Assembly (NCBI GenBank): GCA_012519845.1
Contig: JAAYPK010000037.1
Coordinates: forward strand, 1-59,755
DNA length: 59,755 nucleotides
Direction: 5' to 3'
DNA from: Clostridiales bacterium
Lineage (GTDB): Bacteria > Bacillota > Clostridia > Clostridiales > Clostridiaceae
Shown: positions 27,500 through 35,592 of the stretch, in pieces
How positions within the stretch are numbered: the first letter of the stretch is position 1
Layout: each line of letters begins with the position of its first letter
The notes under the pieces: generated by a model
Told to the model about the DNA's origin: nothing
What the model saw: the letters and a program-made list of their open reading frames with translations, nothing else
Database searches by the model: none
Program-made: the position numbers and the translations under genes

Positions 27500-29956
27500 T
27501 TACTTGTTAATACCTAGCTTATTAGTAACTTCGTCATCATCTCTAAAATTAGTAGAATTTGTTTTAGTATTATATAAGTTAATTGTTGACGGATCTTCTA
27601 TTGTCATAAGATTAAATGTTAAATTATCCTCGACTTTATTCTTATTATTTATATCAATTCCTTCAAATGTGAAATTCATTGGAATAGTTTCAGTGACTAC
27701 ATAGTCAACATTATAATTTAAATTATCAACTTCTACACTTTCACCATTTCTTAAATACATTCCGGTTTTAAAGCCATCATTACCAGTAATTGTTACATAG
27801 AATTGTTTATCATCATCTTTATCACAGAACATTTTTACATATACTCTTGGATATACAATAAAGTCTGCATTATCAGAACTTATTACCTCAGAATTGCTAC
27901 CTAACAAATCAATATTATTATCTAATATATATCTTGCATTACTTGGTACAATCCATTCATTACTTTCAAATTCTATATATGAATTTTTCCTTACTTCGAA
28001 ATTATCACCAGTAAATGTGCTGTCAATTTTTGATCTAAAAGTAAAATCTCTTCCATCATCAATAATTTTACCATCAGAGGATTTAATTATATCCTTTAGA
28101 CTTAAACCAGTTACATCTACATTTTCATTATTAGTAACTTTAAAACCAAAAGTTATTTTATCTCCAGAATAAATTCTTGGAATATCTTCCTTTTGTACCT
28201 TTGAAGTTCCCTTATAAATAACTGAATTGTTTCTAACAACTTTTTTAATATACTTTTCTATAGTAACATCTCTATCCCCTGATACTTCAACATTAACTGT
28301 TGTTTCTTTATCCCCAGTTGAATTTCCATTAAAATATGTAGATCCAACAGTTACAGTATTAGGAATAGTTGTATTTATATCAATATCTGAAGGGGTCTTA
28401 GTTAAATACCTTGAATCCATTACAGTAATTTTAGTTTTTCCTTCTAAGGAACTTAATAATTGCAACGCTTCTTTACCTGTTTTTGTTACTTCCCCATTTG
28501 TGATAGTTAATGTACTTAAATCATTAATATTATTACCATTTAACTTATAACTATCTTTACTAATAGTGATACCAAGGCTCTTATCATTAAAAACTATATC
28601 TTTTACAGTAGTACTTCCTTCATTATTATATGTAAGTCTATAATCAACTTTTTGATTAGGTAGAACAGTCCCAGTATAGCTAATTCCATTTGATATACTA
28701 GAAGCTATAACTTTGTTGTCCTTCCCATCATTTATCAAAGCTTCTTTTTCTACTGTTACTTCTGGTTTCTTAACTCTTATGATTTCAAGTTTTCCCATAC
28801 CACCACTTTTATTATAATCAGATGCAAATATATCAATTTTATGATTTCCTGCACCGGCATTTTTCAATATAGATGAAATATTGGCTATAGTTGTACCATC
28901 TTCATTTAGATATTTTTGTAAATGTGCATGTAATCCATCAGCATATCCAGATAATTTTTTATGTTCAGGATCACTACATGTTTTGGCTAATCCACCGGTA
29001 TTTGACCAATCATTGCAACTTTCTACATGATTAAATTTAATTTCTTGTTCTTCACTGCCATTCTTAATGTATAATGATTGATTATTTCCTTCATTAGAGG
29101 ATGTAAAGTTAATACCAGTTACTTTTTCATCAACTAAAACAAACATAGTATCATCAATAGGTAAAATTAATTCAGGATTATTTTCACCTATTCCTACATA
29201 ATAATCATAATTATCAATTTCATCTTGTGTTAATGTAAATTCTCCTCTAAAAAGTCTTAATTGATCTCCTTGGCGTTGCCAATTTGTTATACTATCTCTT
29301 ACAATTCCCATGCTATTATTGTAGTTGTCAACGAAATTATTTGTCCTCTTGTAAAACCAAGTTGAAAAATCATTATATGATGACGGGATTGCATTAGATA
29401 TAGGTATACCATTATAACTTTTAAACATATTTATTCTTTCAGCAGAATAATAATTGCCAGTTTTACCATCCCAAACATCATTAGTTTGAGTTGGATTTAA
29501 AATTGATGTTAATGTGTTATAGTCAAAAACAACTTTATTCTTATTTGTATTGCCATTATATGCGTAATTGAATAATTTAGTTGTTTGTAAAATACCCTTT
29601 GCATTATTTGGGTTTTTATCTAATGTATATACATTAGTACCATTTACATTGGAAGTACTCCAATAAGTATTATTAAAACTATATACATTATACCTACCAT
29701 TTGATTGAGTTCTAGTATCAACAAGACCTCCCCTTGGAGTTCCTTCTACATTGTCTGAATCTCCTTTAATATCTGGAGTTCTCGACCAAGTTATGTTATT
29801 TAATACTTCATATTCTTTATTTGAATTTTCAGTATTAATACCTATAGCTTTAGCAGAATTAAGATTTTGAAAAGGAAAGAAAAATGAAATAAATGTTAAA
29901 GCAATCAGTAATTTTGATATATTTTTTAATAACTTCTTATTTCTTATATTATGCAT
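27500..29956 (-). CDS. Large secreted surface adhesin of the SipW operon
   Basis: 818 residues with an ordinary Sec signal peptide (KKLLKNISKLLIALTFISFFF, then a cleavage region near AKA). About 60-280 is an Asn/Tyr/Trp-rich region I do not recognise. About 290-420 resembles a PA14/fibro-slime-type carbohydrate-binding fold (DGLHAHLQKYLNEDG, then HKIDIFASDYNKSGGMGKL). DUF11-like beta-sandwich repeats follow (about 420-720: VEKEALI, VDYRLTYNNEGS; then VTIEKYIKK, KITFGFKVTNNENVD). A prealbumin-like SpaA-type module ends the chain (DYVVTETIPMNFTFEGI). There is no C-terminal membrane anchor, so attachment must be by the fibres or by a partner. A tip or matrix adhesin is inferred. Confidence 0.7.
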   Translation of the reverse strand: MHNIRNKKLLKNISKLLIALTFISFFFPFQNLNSAKAIGINTENSNKEYEVLNNITWSRTPDIKGDSDNVEGTPRGGLVDTRTQSNGRYNVYSFNNTYWSTSNVNGTNVYTLDKNPNNAKGILQTTKLFNYAYNGNTNKNKVVFDYNTLTSILNPTQTNDVWDGKTGNYYSAERINMFKSYNGIPISNAIPSSYNDFSTWFYKRTNNFVDNYNNSMGIVRDSITNWQRQGDQLRLFRGEFTLTQDEIDNYDYYVGIGENNPELILPIDDTMFVLVDEKVTGINFTSSNEGNNQSLYIKNGSEEQEIKFNHVESCNDWSNTGGLAKTCSDPEHKKLSGYADGLHAHLQKYLNEDGTTIANISSILKNAGAGNHKIDIFASDYNKSGGMGKLEIIRVKKPEVTVEKEALINDGKDNKVIASSISNGISYTGTVLPNQKVDYRLTYNNEGSTTVKDIVFNDKSLGITISKDSYKLNGNNINDLSTLTITNGEVTKTGKEALQLLSSLEGKTKITVMDSRYLTKTPSDIDINTTIPNTVTVGSTYFNGNSTGDKETTVNVEVSGDRDVTIEKYIKKVVRNNSVIYKGTSKVQKEDIPRIYSGDKITFGFKVTNNENVDVTGLSLKDIIKSSDGKIIDDGRDFTFRSKIDSTFTGDNFEVRKNSYIEFESNEWIVPSNARYILDNNIDLLGSNSEVISSDNADFIVYPRVYVKMFCDKDDDKQFYVTITGNDGFKTGMYLRNGESVEVDNLNYNVDYVVTETIPMNFTFEGIDINNKNKVEDNLTFNLMTIEDPSTINLYNTKTNSTNFRDDDEVTNKLGINK

Positions 29957-30650
29957 CTTTTCTTTCCCTCCTTTTCATATTAATAACTAAAATAACTAAA
30001 GCAGAAACAGAGAGAATTCCTAAAGGAATTATAATTTTAGTAAAATTATCTCCTGTTTTAATAATAGTTTCAATTTCACCAAGAACGCCACTTGGTTCAG
30101 GATCATCTATTTCTTTTTCACCTAAAACCTCTGTTCTAGAAGCTGTAAATATCCAATCTATACTTGCATATTTATTTTTAAATTCATTTCCTGTAGACCT
30201 TCCATCTAAAGTTACAGAAGCATCTAATGTTAAACTTTCACCAGGGTTTATAGTGCCAAGATAAATATCATTTGACATTGTTTCTCCACCATCTAATGAT
30301 CCTTTATAAATAATATCATCATCTATGGAAACATTTAATATTAGTTTTTCCAAAAAGTTACTATCAGATAGTTTCTCTCTATCTTCAGCTCTAATATAAA
30401 TCTCATATGGATAATCATACTGATTTCTCAATAATATTTTCCCCTTTACTTCATCTCCTGGAAGCATGTCCTTCTTAGTTAAAAACTCATCTTTATTTGG
30501 AATTGTAACTAATCCATCAGCATTTCCTTCTATAATAATGTTATTATTTTCAGTTTCTTCTGCAAAAGCAATATAAGAAGGAAAAATGCCATAAAATACA
30601 CATATTGAACAAATTACTGCAACAAAGGTTTTAATCTTTTTAATTTTCAT
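29949..30650 (-). CDS. Membrane-anchored surface protein of the SipW operon
   Basis: 233 residues: signal peptide (about 1-30, ending YIAFAEE), a beta-rich ectodomain with MLPGDEVKGKILLRNQ (about 65-80) and NPGESLTLDASVTLDG (about 145-160), and a C-terminal anchor. The anchor reads VLGEIETIIKTGD, then one hydrophobic helix and MKRRERKDA, like a cell-wall sorting signal but without LPXTG and with no sortase in the window. It is placed between the first fibre subunit and the adhesin and its end overlaps the adhesin start by 8 bases. A role as fibre base or assembly partner, comparable to TapA for TasA, is plausible by position only. Confidence 0.65.
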   Translation of the reverse strand: MKIKKIKTFVAVICSICVFYGIFPSYIAFAEETENNNIIIEGNADGLVTIPNKDEFLTKKDMLPGDEVKGKILLRNQYDYPYEIYIRAEDREKLSDSNFLEKLILNVSIDDDIIYKGSLDGGETMSNDIYLGTINPGESLTLDASVTLDGRSTGNEFKNKYASIDWIFTASRTEVLGEKEIDDPEPSGVLGEIETIIKTGDNFTKIIIPLGILSVSALVILVINMKRRERKDA

Positions 30651-30678
30651 TTGATTTCCCCCTTTGATTTGCTATCTT

Positions 30679-31287
30679 TTATTGTAAGCTAGTTAATTTA
30701 TCTAAAACTGCTTTTGGAGCTGTTGTCCAAGTATCTGCTGCTGCACCATTTGAAGCTTGGATACCTTCTGCTGTTACTATAACATCAAAAGTACAATTCT
30801 TATATGTATTATCTGCACTCTTATCTAATGCTACTGAATCAAGTACATATGTTGTTGAAGCTTGTGGAGCTACTTTTCCAAGATAATAGAAATATCCATC
30901 TCCTCCATCAACCCACTTACCATTTTCTAATGTAGTTGTAAGATTTTGATAAGTTAAATTAATTTTATTAATATCATTTCCGCCATAAGGTGTTTCATTG
31001 AATACTTTATCAAATTTAATTCTTATAAATGAATCATAAGTTGCAGTATTTTTAGCTGCTACATCTTTATTTACTTCTGTTCCTGGAGTTGTTTTTCCAG
31101 CTGTTTCTTTATCAAATACTTCTTCTACTTCTACACCATCATCTTTATCTTTATCTTCGTCATCATTACCTAAAGCTACAAAATTGTTAGTTACTGAATC
31201 AGTTGCAGTAAACCAAGCAAAAGTTCCTCCTACACATGCAATAATAGCAATAGATGCTACAATAATACTTAATTTTTTCTTTTTCAT
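30679..31287 (-). CDS. TasA/CalY/BsaA-like surface-fibre protein (first copy)
   Basis: Secreted fibre subunit of 202 residues, first gene of the operon. The signal MKKKKLSIIVASIAIIACVG followed by GTFAWFTATDSVTNNF is the classic SipW-dependent type. The mature chain begins with a strongly acidic stretch (NDDEDKDKDDGVEVEEVF), then beta-rich sequence with VDGGDGYFYYLGKVAPQAST near residue 140. Families: TasA of B. subtilis, camelysin of B. cereus, BsaA of C. perfringens, all biofilm-matrix proteins. As the promoter-proximal gene with the best ribosome binding site (AAGGAGAA) it is probably the major subunit. Codon use is like that of the surrounding genes. Confidence 0.88.
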   Translation of the reverse strand: MKKKKLSIIVASIAIIACVGGTFAWFTATDSVTNNFVALGNDDEDKDKDDGVEVEEVFDKETAGKTTPGTEVNKDVAAKNTATYDSFIRIKFDKVFNETPYGGNDINKINLTYQNLTTTLENGKWVDGGDGYFYYLGKVAPQASTTYVLDSVALDKSADNTYKNCTFDVIVTAEGIQASNGAAADTWTTAPKAVLDKLTSLQ

Positions 31288-31314
31288 ATAATTCTCCTTC
31301 TTTCATACAATTAT

Positions 31315-31341
31315 TATGAACATATTGTTAACTTGTTCATA
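31315..31341. promoter_or_regulatory. Inverted repeat over the start of the SipW-operon transcript
   Basis: TATGAACA (31315-31322) and TGTTCATA (31334-31341) are perfect inverted copies around 11 bases that include the palindrome GTTAAC. On the minus strand the repeat begins 5 bases after the -10, so it covers +1 to about +27. It may be a repressor operator or, in the RNA, a 5' stem. Confidence 0.55.
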
Positions 31342-31346
31342 TTTAA

Positions 31347-31376
31347 ATTATAGCATATTTTTGTATTTTTGAAAGA
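31347..31376 (-). promoter_or_regulatory. Promoter of the SipW-fibre operon
   Basis: The minus strand has TATAAT at 31347-31352 and, 16-17 bases upstream, a weak TTTCAA-type -35. The 5' leader is about 50 bases. The rest of the 338-base gap to the ABC importer holds only the inverted repeat, this promoter, the terminator at 31463-31489 and AT-rich sequence. Confidence 0.5.
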
Positions 31377-31462
31377 ATTATTATTTATTAACAACACTTA
31401 CATTTGCAAATTAGTTTTTTAATTGCTTTTTTTCAGATATTTTTTTAATTTAAATAAAAAAT

Positions 31463-31489
31463 AAGTGATTTTGCATAGCAAAATCACTT
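31463..31489 (-). terminator. Terminator after the amino-acid ABC importer operon
   Basis: A perfect 12-base stem (AAGTGATTTTGC with GCAAAATCACTT) closes a three-base loop and is followed on the minus strand by ATTTTTTATTT. It lies about 140 bases after the ATPase gene. Confidence 0.85.
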
Positions 31490-31625
31490 CCATATTTTCA
31501 CAAAAAGAAAAATAATGATATTTCTTGTCGAATTATTGTATTTTTTATTAAATTTGTGAACAATTTATAAACTTTTTTATGGAAATTTGTACATTTCCAC
31601 CATATTTTATTATTATATTAACAAA

Positions 31626-32300
31626 TCAGCTATTTTTAATACTTCCCTTGCCACTTTCCATTGTAAATATATTACCATTTATATTATTGGCAAAAGAAAT
31701 ATCATGAGTAATGACAATCATTGTAATTCCACTTTCTTTTAAGTCATTAATTAAGCTAGCCACATTACCTGTTAATGTTGGATCTAACGCAGAAGTTGGC
31801 TCATCAAAGCATAGTATTTTAGGTTCCATAGCTAAGGCTCTTCCTATGGCCACCCTTTGTTTTTGTCCACCAGACAATTCAAAAGGATAACTATTTTCTT
31901 TATCCTTTAATGATAAATCCACTAAAATCTTTTTAGCTTTTATTATTGCCTCTTCCTTAGTAATTCCAAGAACTCTCTGAGGTGCTTCAATAAGATTTTC
32001 AAGTACTGTCATATGAGGAAATAAATTAAAATTTTGAAATACAAGCCCTATGTCTTTTCTAATTAATTTTTGTTCTTCTTTAGATGAATACTTTCCATTA
32101 TCACATAATTTTTTACCACATATTTCAATAGTCCCGTCATCCGCTTTTTCTAAACCATTAATACATCTAATTAATGTTGTTTTACCACCACCTGAAGGAC
32201 CTACAACTACTAATACCTGGCCTTTTTCTACTTCAAGGTCTACACCTTTTAGTACTTCAACCTTTCCAAAACTCTTTTTCAATCCAGAAACTTTTAACAT
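31626..32300 (-). CDS. Polar amino-acid ABC importer, ATP-binding protein
   Basis: Cytoplasmic ATPase of 224 residues, GlnQ/ArtP type. Walker A is GPSGGGKTT (35-43), the signature LSGGQKQRVAIGRAL near 132-146, Walker B ILCFDEPTSALDP near 155-167 and the H-loop histidine in MIVITHDISFA. The chain is short at the C-terminus (...MESGKGSIKNS). It is the last gene of a binding protein-permease-ATPase operon, 11 bases after the permease. Many Clostridia use such importers for cystine, glutamine or arginine; the ligand is not deducible here. Confidence 0.93.
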   Translation of the reverse strand: MLKVSGLKKSFGKVEVLKGVDLEVEKGQVLVVVGPSGGGKTTLIRCINGLEKADDGTIEICGKKLCDNGKYSSKEEQKLIRKDIGLVFQNFNLFPHMTVLENLIEAPQRVLGITKEEAIIKAKKILVDLSLKDKENSYPFELSGGQKQRVAIGRALAMEPKILCFDEPTSALDPTLTGNVASLINDLKESGITMIVITHDISFANNINGNIFTMESGKGSIKNS

Positions 32301-32311
32301 GAAAACACCTC

Positions 32312-32950
32312 CTATTCATAATAACTATACTTATCTTCAATTTTATTTAATACTTTAGAAAGTATAGCAATTATTATTAGGTATACTATCCCAACAATTA
32401 TTAAAGGCCATAAAGAAGCATACTTATTAGTAGCAGCTTTTCCAACCTTTAATAATTCATCAAGTCCAACTACATATACTAAGGAAGTATCTTTTACCAA
32501 TGTAATAATTTCATTTGCCACTGCAGGAACTATTCTCTTAAATGCTTGAGGCAAAATAATTCTAAAAAATGTATCCTTTGTTGACAGCCCTAATACTTCT
32601 GCTCCTTCATACTGACCTTTATCAATAGATAGGATTCCTGCTCTAAAAATCTCGCCAAAATATGCAGCATAATTTAAAACGAAGGCAATTAAAGCTGATA
32701 AAGTTCTATTTTCAATTACAATTCCTATGCTAGGTAACCCATAGAATATTATTATTATTTGTAATAATAAAGGTGTTCCTCTCATTACTAGTACATATAC
32801 ACCTGTTATCTTATTAATAATTTTATGCTTTGAAATTCTACCTAAAGCTACTATTATTCCTAAAGGTAATGAAAAAAGCAAAGTTAAAATAAATATTTTT
32901 AATGTAGTCATTAAGCCTTCTAATACTTGAGGCATTAATTCTAATATCAT
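32312..32950 (-). CDS. Polar amino-acid ABC importer, permease
   Basis: Membrane subunit of 212 residues with about five helices, HisM/GlnP type. The ATPase-contact loop EAxxxxG is present as EGAEVLGLSTKDTFFRIILPQAF near residue 135-160, and MRGTPLLLQI near 55 is the family signature. It is normally a homodimer. It lies between the binding protein (30 bases upstream) and the ATPase. Confidence 0.93.
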   Translation of the reverse strand: MILELMPQVLEGLMTTLKIFILTLLFSLPLGIIVALGRISKHKIINKITGVYVLVMRGTPLLLQIIIIFYGLPSIGIVIENRTLSALIAFVLNYAAYFGEIFRAGILSIDKGQYEGAEVLGLSTKDTFFRIILPQAFKRIVPAVANEIITLVKDTSLVYVVGLDELLKVGKAATNKYASLWPLIIVGIVYLIIIAILSKVLNKIEDKYSYYE

Positions 32951-32980
32951 TTCATTATCACTCTTTCTTAATATAATTAA

Positions 32981-33772
32981 CTATTTAACTACAATATCTT
33001 CTCCGAACCATTTTTTAGAGATTTCTGAAGCTTTTCCTTCAGCTACAACTTCATCATAAGCTTTATTTATTGCTTCAAGTAATTTTTCATCACCTTTTCT
33101 CATTCCAATAGCATATTCTTCTTCACCGAAGTCTTCATCTAAAACATTATATTTTTCTTCACCTTTTAAATTAATATAATATCTACTTAGTACTTCATCT
33201 GCTACAACCGCTTCTAAACGTCCTGCCTCTAAATCTCTTAAAGCTTCATCATTTGTAGAGAAGGTTACTAACTCTTTAAAATTACTTTTATAATCTCCTA
33301 TAGCATCAACTGCACTTGATTGATCTTGTGCCCCTACTATTTTTCCTTTTAAATCTTCTTTATTCTTTATTGTAGAATTATTTAAAGTAATTATAACTTG
33401 TCTATTTTTTAAATAAGGTTTAGAAAAAGCTACTTTTTCCTTTCTATCTTCTGTTATGGAAAAACCATTCCAAATGAAATCAATATTTTTATTATTTAAT
33501 TCACTTTCTTTCATAGTCCAATCTATTGGTTGAAAAACTATTTTCTTTCCTAACTTTTCCGAAACAGCCTTTGCTAATTCAATATCAAAACCAGTATACT
33601 CTCCATTGCTATCTTTAAATCCCATAGGAACAAAAGTGTCATCAAATCCTAAAATTAGTTCCTCCTTATCTAATGTATTCTTATCTTCAGTATTACCGCA
33701 TCCATATAATCCTATAATTAATGTTATAGACACTATAGCTAATAATGCCTTTTTAATTTTGTTAGTTTTCAT
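32981..33772 (-). CDS. Polar amino-acid ABC importer, substrate-binding lipoprotein
   Basis: Lipoprotein of 263 residues with the lipobox LYGC (lipid on Cys25). The mature domain is an SBP_bac_3 fold: LILGFDDTFVPMGFKDSNGEYTGFDIELAKAV is the typical first lobe with the ligand-binding aspartate, and VGAQDQSSAVDAI the second. It resembles the TcyA/FliY/GlnH group. First gene of the importer operon with a good GGGGGAG site. No T-box or riboswitch is seen in its short leader. Confidence 0.93.
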   Translation of the reverse strand: MKTNKIKKALLAIVSITLIIGLYGCGNTEDKNTLDKEELILGFDDTFVPMGFKDSNGEYTGFDIELAKAVSEKLGKKIVFQPIDWTMKESELNNKNIDFIWNGFSITEDRKEKVAFSKPYLKNRQVIITLNNSTIKNKEDLKGKIVGAQDQSSAVDAIGDYKSNFKELVTFSTNDEALRDLEAGRLEAVVADEVLSRYYINLKGEEKYNVLDEDFGEEEYAIGMRKGDEKLLEAINKAYDEVVAEGKASEISKKWFGEDIVVK

Positions 33773-33904
33773 TTATGCTCCCCCAGTCATTATATTATCT
33801 TTTATCACTTTATCATACTAAAGTAATAATTGCAACAATTTGTTTATATTTTTAATGGAAGTAGAGTGTTTAATTTGATTTTATATTTAAGTGCTAAATT
33901 TAAA

Positions 33905-33943
33905 AGCTGCCGCTCATAGTTTTTACTATTTAAAGCGACAGCT
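33905..33943 (-). terminator. Terminator after the SPFH gene
   Basis: AGCTGCCGCT (33905-33914) pairs with AGCGACAGCT (33934-33943) with one mismatch. The minus-strand transcript then reads TTTTAAATTT; on the plus strand a T-run follows at 33950, so it may work both ways. Confidence 0.7.
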
Positions 33944-33953
33944 CTTATCTTTT

Positions 33954-34892
33954 TTATTTATCTTTATTTAACATTTCACCAATAGCTGCAATACTTCCAA
34001 GAGAAGATAAAGTTTCATTTGGTAAAATAAGCTTATTAGCAGGATTTTTAGCCATTTCCTTTAATGCTTCTACTTGTTTTAATGCAATAACTCTTTCATC
34101 TGTACCAGAATCTATTATTGCTTGAGTTACCATTCTAATTGCTTCTGCCTCAGCTTTTGCTATTTCTTCAATTGCTTTTGCTTTACCTTCAGCTTCAAGT
34201 AATTGTGATTCCTTCGATCCTTCCGCTCTTCTAATTTGAGCTTCTTTAGCTGCTTCTGCTTCTAAAATTCTTGCTTGCTTCTCTCCTTCAGCTTTTTCTA
34301 CTTCAGATTGTCTTAAACCTTCTGCTTGAAGAATCATAGCCCTTTTATCTCTTTCAGCCTTCATTTGTTTTTCCATTGCTTGTTGTATTTCAGCTGGAGG
34401 AACTATATTCTTTATTTCTACTGAAAGAATTTTAATACCATATGCATCTGTTACTTCGTCAATTATACTTAATAGGTCTTGATTTATCTTATCTCTACCT
34501 GATAAAACTTCGTCTAATGACATATTACCAATTATATTTCTCATGTTAGTAGTAGCTGAATAAACAATACCTGATCTAAAATCCTCTATATTATATACTG
34601 CATCTCTTGCATTTAATAACTTATAAAAGATTACATTATCTACAGAAATTTTAACATTATCTTTAGTAATTACTGATTGTGGTGGAACGTCTAAAATTTG
34701 TTGCTTAGTAGAAACTCTTTTCCTTACAAAATCAACAAATGGAATCATAAAATGCCATCCTGGCTCCAACACTTTGTAAAATTGACCAAACCTTTCAACT
34801 ACATATAAATACCCAGTATTAACTATTTTTACTGAAGATATTATTACTACCAAAACTATAAATACTATTATTCCTAATATTATATAACCCAT
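33954..34892 (-). CDS. SPFH/band-7 membrane protein, QmcA/stomatin-like
   Basis: 312 residues: one N-terminal helix (about 2-24), an SPFH domain (VVERFGQFYKVLEPGWHFMIPFVD near 30-55) and a long coiled coil (about 170-250) rich in Ala, Glu, Lys and Gln with AEGEKQARILEAEAAKEAQIRR-like repeats. Such proteins form oligomers in membrane microdomains and support quality control or lipid organisation. It directly follows an NfeD gene with one base overlap, the standard stomatin-NfeD pairing. Confidence 0.92.
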   Translation of the reverse strand: MGYIILGIIVFIVLVVIISSVKIVNTGYLYVVERFGQFYKVLEPGWHFMIPFVDFVRKRVSTKQQILDVPPQSVITKDNVKISVDNVIFYKLLNARDAVYNIEDFRSGIVYSATTNMRNIIGNMSLDEVLSGRDKINQDLLSIIDEVTDAYGIKILSVEIKNIVPPAEIQQAMEKQMKAERDKRAMILQAEGLRQSEVEKAEGEKQARILEAEAAKEAQIRRAEGSKESQLLEAEGKAKAIEEIAKAEAEAIRMVTQAIIDSGTDERVIALKQVEALKEMAKNPANKLILPNETLSSLGSIAAIGEMLNKDK

Positions 34893-35326
34893 TATTTATC
34901 CTCCTCAACTTTTTCAATAATAAACTTATTACCTTCAATTCTCTTAATAACAAATTTTTCACCTTTGTTTATTGTCTTACCTTTATTTATTGCTCCCCAA
35001 TAAATTCCAGAAACCTTGATTCTAGTTTCCTCTTCAATTAATTCTTCAGCTACTAATATTTTTCCTATATAGGTTTCTTCCATCAATGGTATGTGTTTAA
35101 CTCCCTTTTTATATTTCTTCTTAAACCATGGATATCCAATAGCTACGGAAATACAGCTTACTATTACAAAAACTAAAAATTGAATTGCAAAATTAAATCC
35201 TAATAAATTAGCAACAATTGCAGCAATAGATCCTATAGAAAACCAAATAAACAAGAAAGCACTTGTACTAAAATCAATTATTATTACAAGTACAGCAATA
35301 ATTAGCCATAAAGCTATTTCTCCCAA
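34892..35326 (-). CDS. NfeD-family membrane protein
   Basis: 144 residues with three or four hydrophobic segments (about 4-70) and a C-terminal OB-fold domain (about 85-140: IGKILVAEELIEEETRIKVSG, IKRIEGNKFIIEKVE). It is the short form lacking the ClpP-like protease domain. Partner of the downstream SPFH protein in the same operon. Confidence 0.88.
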   Translation of the reverse strand: MGEIALWLIIAVLVIIIDFSTSAFLFIWFSIGSIAAIVANLLGFNFAIQFLVFVIVSCISVAIGYPWFKKKYKKGVKHIPLMEETYIGKILVAEELIEEETRIKVSGIYWGAINKGKTINKGEKFVIKRIEGNKFIIEKVEEDK

Positions 35327-35592
35327 AATAATCCCTCCTATCCTATAAATTAATTATATCATTACATGGCCATTTTTACTATTATTATAATATATATTAC
35401 AAATTTATTATATCATATTAAATACCATATTACAATATATTTTATACTGTTTAAAATAGATTTGTATAACCTTTTCCTTTTCTTTCTTTTATTTTATTTT
35501 CAAATCGTTGATTTTCTAATATTTTCATACTAATATGTTTATATAATAAATAATGAGAAATACTAATAATAAAAAAACGGAGTTGAAAACAT

